Below, in pieces: positions 61,578 to 64,000 of a stretch of 64,000 nucleotides of DNA. Every line of letters starts with the position of its first letter. Position 1 is the first letter of the stretch. A model generated the notes under the pieces. The model saw only the letters and a program-made list of their open reading frames with translations, ran no database searches and had not been told where the DNA came from. Both the position numbers and the translations under genes were made by a program. This DNA comes from JAJFIE01 sp964344255. Lineage in GTDB: Bacteria; Pseudomonadota; Alphaproteobacteria; Rhodospirillales; Casp-alpha2. The stretch is from assembly GCA_964344255.1 (NCBI GenBank), contig CAYFMQ010000001.1, positions 682,001 through 746,000 of the forward strand, given 5' to 3'.

Positions 61578-62458
61578 GATAGGGACCGCCCCACGGCTTC
61601 TGCAACCTTGGTCATTTTGGAAATCAAATCATGAAATTCCGCATAGCTGATGGGTTGCAGGGGATCGACTGCCGCATTCCTCGGATCCGGGTGGACCTCG
61701 AGCATTATACCGTCTGCCCCGGCTGCAATGGACGCCAGAGTCATTGACTCAACCCAGGGAGCCCAGAACGTCGCATGGCTGGGGTCAGCGACGACAGGCA
61801 GATGGGTGACCTCCTTGGCGGCGGGAATCACCTGAAGGTCCAGCAGGAACCGGCTTGAGGACCGGTGGGTGTGTGGCACCGAAACGCCTCGCTCACACAG
61901 AATTATCTTGTCGTTTCCTTCCACCAGGATGTATTCCGCCGCGCCCAGCCAGTCACGCAGACTGGCGCCGTAGTGCCGCTTTAACATAATCGGCTTGCCG
62001 GTCTTCCCTACCCTTGTCAGCAGGGGATAGTTCTGCATGTTGCGTGTGCCGATTTGTAATATATCAGCAACTTCGGCAACCGCGTCCACCTTCCCTTCCT
62101 CCATGACTTCCGTAATGACCGGAATACCAGCCTCGGCCTTTGCGGCGGCCAGATATTCTAGGCCTTCCTCACGCAATTCAAAGTACTTGTCAGAGCGATA
62201 AGGAAAGCTCAGCGGCTTGAATGCGCCTGCGCGAAGAAAGTGGGCGCCTGCAGCCTTGACGTTGTGCGCGATGTCAATGATCTGGCCCTTGTTCTCGACG
62301 GTGTTGGGCCCGGCGAAAACAGGAATCATGTCGCCGCCAAAGGTCACCCCGGCAACGTCAAAAGTGGTGCGATGCTCGGGATTCTTCTTCGCAGCAAGAG
62401 GAAATTTCTCGAGCAGATCTTGCTCAGATACGTCCTTTCCGGGTGCCTTGTTTTCCAT
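61574..62458 (-). CDS. DAHP-synthase Ibeta-like PEP aldolase with altered active site
   Basis: This 294-residue TIM barrel is of the DAHP/KDO8P synthase superfamily: IGTRNMQNYPLL (137-147), Lys160-Arg161, ILCERGVSV, and ADPSHATF, LEVHPDP and AAVD giving His228, Glu254 and Asp265 of the metal site. The fourth metal ligand Cys is Asn52 (GPNTVEN in place of GPCSVES), the change that marks metal-independent KDO8P synthases. The erythrose-phosphate motif KPRTSPY reads KPLSFPY (81-87). Hence PEP is probably condensed with an aldehyde other than erythrose 4-phosphate. It is coupled to the AroE-like gene (GTGA) and lies in a glycan operon. Confidence 0.88.
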   Translation of the reverse strand: MENKAPGKDVSEQDLLEKFPLAAKKNPEHRTTFDVAGVTFGGDMIPVFAGPNTVENKGQIIDIAHNVKAAGAHFLRAGAFKPLSFPYRSDKYFELREEGLEYLAAAKAEAGIPVITEVMEEGKVDAVAEVADILQIGTRNMQNYPLLTRVGKTGKPIMLKRHYGASLRDWLGAAEYILVEGNDKIILCERGVSVPHTHRSSSRFLLDLQVIPAAKEVTHLPVVADPSHATFWAPWVESMTLASIAAGADGIMLEVHPDPRNAAVDPLQPISYAEFHDLISKMTKVAEAVGRSLS

Positions 62459-62474
62459 CGTGCGGAGCCTTTCC

Positions 62475-63524
62475 TTAGGAAGTAGTACGGATACGGTCCG
62501 GGGTCATATCTGCAATGGACACGATCCCTGCATTTTGCATTGAAGAGATAAACTCTTCGCGCAGCAACTCAAACATCTTGTGAACGCCGTCCGCTCCTCC
62601 AGCCGTCAATCCATATGCGGCAAGGCGGCCGATGCCAACGCAGTCCGCCCCGGCGGCGAGGGCGCGGACCATATCACCGCCCGTGCGAACGCCGCCATCA
62701 AGAATAAGGGGAACATTCGGGCCGAGCGCCTCTCGCACCTCCGGCAGTGCATCCATGCTGGCCAGTCCGGAGTCAAGCTGTCGGCCGCCATGATTGGATA
62801 CCCAAACGGCATCGGCGCCATATTTGACGGAGAGTTTCGCATCCTCCGCTGTCATAACGCCCTTGACGATTATCGGCAGATCCGTGTTGTCACGCAGCCA
62901 GGCAAAATCATCCCACGAAGTTGAGGCATTGGTCAGTGTCGAGGGGACGGGTTCGCTTGTCCGGCGGCCATGATCGCGGCCATCGTAGCGTGCCTCCCGG
63001 TCACGATACCTGACGGGCCTTGTCGGCGCATCGCCACAGACACAGATAGCCACAACACCACAATCTGCCGCAATGCGGACCTGTTCTGCAACCCAATCAC
63101 GAGGGCCATAAAAATAAACCTGCCACAACAGGTTGGCGTCTTTTGCTCGCTCTCTGATTTCCGGCAGCGCGATACGGGTCTGCGTGCTGATACACAGAAT
63201 GGTATCTTCACCTTCGGTCCCTGCTGCCAGCTCAGCTTCGCCATCTTCGTGAAATTGTGTTAGATGGCCGAGCGGGCAGATGATTGCTGGCATCCCGAGA
63301 TTGACGCCGAAAAGATTGATCCTGGGGTTTACATCGGAAACATCGCAAAAAACCCTCGGACGGATTGCCGTCTTGTCAAATGCAGCCCGGTTGGCACGCA
63401 TTGTTCTCTCATATTCCGAGCCGGCCTCAAGCCATTGAAAGGCCCCCGGTATGGCTGTCTCGCTTGCCCTTTGTTCCAGTTCGCGCAAGGTCCTGGGAGG
63501 ATTTGTTTTGAAGTTTGGATCCAT
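62475..63524 (-). CDS. FMN-dependent 2-hydroxyacid oxidase/dehydrogenase
   Basis: This 349-residue TIM-barrel flavoprotein is of the lactate/glycolate oxidase family. It has RVFCDVSDVNPRINLFG, PLPIIVKGV-type phosphate and Lys contacts (LPIIVKGVMTAEDAKL), the catalytic WVSNHGGRQLDSG (His, Arg) and the FMN-phosphate motif LDGGVRTGGDMVRALAAGAD then GIGRLAAYG. The N-terminal substrate-side segment departs from the usual (CPLGHLTQF in place of P-T-A). It oxidises a 2-hydroxy acid to the 2-keto acid. It is 6 bases after the cytidylyltransferase stop and 17 before the DAHP-synthase-like gene. A role in making or using a 2-keto acid for the ulosonate pathway is inferred. Confidence 0.92.
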   Translation of the reverse strand: MDPNFKTNPPRTLRELEQRASETAIPGAFQWLEAGSEYERTMRANRAAFDKTAIRPRVFCDVSDVNPRINLFGVNLGMPAIICPLGHLTQFHEDGEAELAAGTEGEDTILCISTQTRIALPEIRERAKDANLLWQVYFYGPRDWVAEQVRIAADCGVVAICVCGDAPTRPVRYRDREARYDGRDHGRRTSEPVPSTLTNASTSWDDFAWLRDNTDLPIIVKGVMTAEDAKLSVKYGADAVWVSNHGGRQLDSGLASMDALPEVREALGPNVPLILDGGVRTGGDMVRALAAGADCVGIGRLAAYGLTAGGADGVHKMFELLREEFISSMQNAGIVSIADMTPDRIRTTS

Positions 63525-63529
63525 TTTGA

Positions 63530-64000
63530 TCAGTTCCGGTTATTTTTAGAGCGCCACTGGATGATTTGCTCTGCTAGGAAAAGTTCAAACTCTGTGTGAA
63601 TGTCGATATCCGTCGCGGGATCGTCATTCGGGATGATCTCTACCTTGTCGCCGATCCGCCGGCCTTCACGCCATAACCACGCGCGGCTGGCGCAAGCCAG
63701 ACCGGTATCTTCGCGATAGATGATCCGTTTGTTGCGAACCCTTTCCTGGCGTTGGCCATATACCTGCATGTAGGGGCGAACCCGTTGATATCCCCCCTCG
63801 GGTAAGGCTTCCCAGAAATTCTTGAACGTGACGTGACCCGCGAACGCCGATTCCACGTCTGGACGCTCTTTCAGAATATTTACGGCCTCACTGATCCATT
63901 CGGGCTTACGGAAGATGTCGGTCGGCGTCAGGAACACAGCGATATCAAACTGCTCGCCGCTTACTTCTTCAAACTGAAGCAGCGCCTGCTGTAGCGTCGC
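63530..64000 (-). CDS. Cytidylyltransferase-family protein, C-terminal part
   Basis: The frame is open at the right edge, so the N-terminal nucleotide-binding segment is missing. The visible 156 residues show AVFLTPTDIFRKPEWISEAV, matching the QPTSPLR block of NeuA/KdsB-type cytidylyltransferases in altered form, and end with TDIDIHTEFELFLAEQII, the usual metal-binding D-x-D-T-E-x-D/E-L-x-L-A-E tail. It would be a second CMP-sugar synthetase beside the one at 55759-56472. It lies 6 bases before the FMN oxidase gene and forms the visible head of the 64-47 kb operon. Confidence 0.8.
   Translation of the reverse strand, partial: ATLQQALLQFEEVSGEQFDIAVFLTPTDIFRKPEWISEAVNILKERPDVESAFAGHVTFKNFWEALPEGGYQRVRPYMQVYGQRQERVRNKRIIYREDTGLACASRAWLWREGRRIGDKVEIIPNDDPATDIDIHTEFELFLAEQIIQWRSKNNRN

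Noticed and set aside
1..64000. Search by eye for tRNA, rRNA, CRISPR arrays, insertion sequences and phage genes
   Set aside because: No cloverleaf, repeat-spacer pattern, transposase or integrase was recognised; a covariance-model and repeat search would be needed to exclude small RNAs.

Overview
The window looks like a chromosomal segment of an alphaproteobacterium, probably a marine Rhodospirillales- or Sneathiellales-like lineage. This is an inference from gene content: gpsA followed by a YciI gene, a DUF1674 (SdhAF4-type) gene beside rsmB, and the rsmB / heparinase II-III / purH neighbourhood, all commonly seen in that class. Base composition is moderate to high in GC, with visibly AT-richer patches around 10.75-11.44 kb and 22.2-23.8 kb. 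I saw no rRNA, tRNA, CRISPR array or insertion sequence. No gene-free stretch exceeds about 200 bases.

Region 1 (1-19.6 kb) is housekeeping and catabolic. It holds the N-terminal part of a TauD-type dioxygenase, gpsA, yciI and a small Rieske ferredoxin that seems to start at CTG. Next is a TetR regulator divergent from a hydrolase / FAD amine oxidase / Rieske-oxygenase-like operon; the last protein has lost the residues needed to hold its 2Fe-2S cluster. A LuxR-HTH/TPR regulator follows, divergent from a small zinc-type protein and a GFA protein across a large palindromic site. Then come acs, a uridine-kinase-like gene broken by a one-base slip, a monooxygenase / tautomerase / hydrolase operon, a TPR protein, an SdhAF4-like gene, rsmB, an M14 deacylase and a heparinase II/III protein.

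Region 2 (19.6-64 kb, running off the right edge) is a very large surface-polysaccharide locus, mostly on the minus strand, with purH embedded in it. It encodes precursor enzymes (ManC, GDP-fucose synthase, Gmd, a WbpM/PglF-type dehydratase, a TviB/WbpO-type dehydrogenase, GalE), a WecA-like initiating transferase, a Wzx flippase, an O-antigen-ligase/polymerase protein, another polytopic membrane protein, many glycosyltransferases, and tailoring enzymes (methyltransferases, sulfotransferase, AsnB, NeuD-like acyltransferase, a formyltransferase-fold/propeller fusion).

The most unusual part is the tightly packed minus-strand operon from 64.0 to 47.0 kb. It holds two PEP-condensing synthases (a NeuB-like enzyme fused to a cupin, and a DAHP-synthase-like enzyme with altered metal and substrate motifs) and two CMP-sugar cytidylyltransferases. 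With them are a shikimate-dehydrogenase-like protein, a Gfo/Idh/MocA oxidoreductase and an FMN 2-hydroxyacid oxidase. I infer that this module makes and activates one or two unusual CMP-linked ulosonic acids for the surface glycan, using re-purposed aromatic-pathway folds. That function is a hypothesis from gene content and residue changes and has not been shown.
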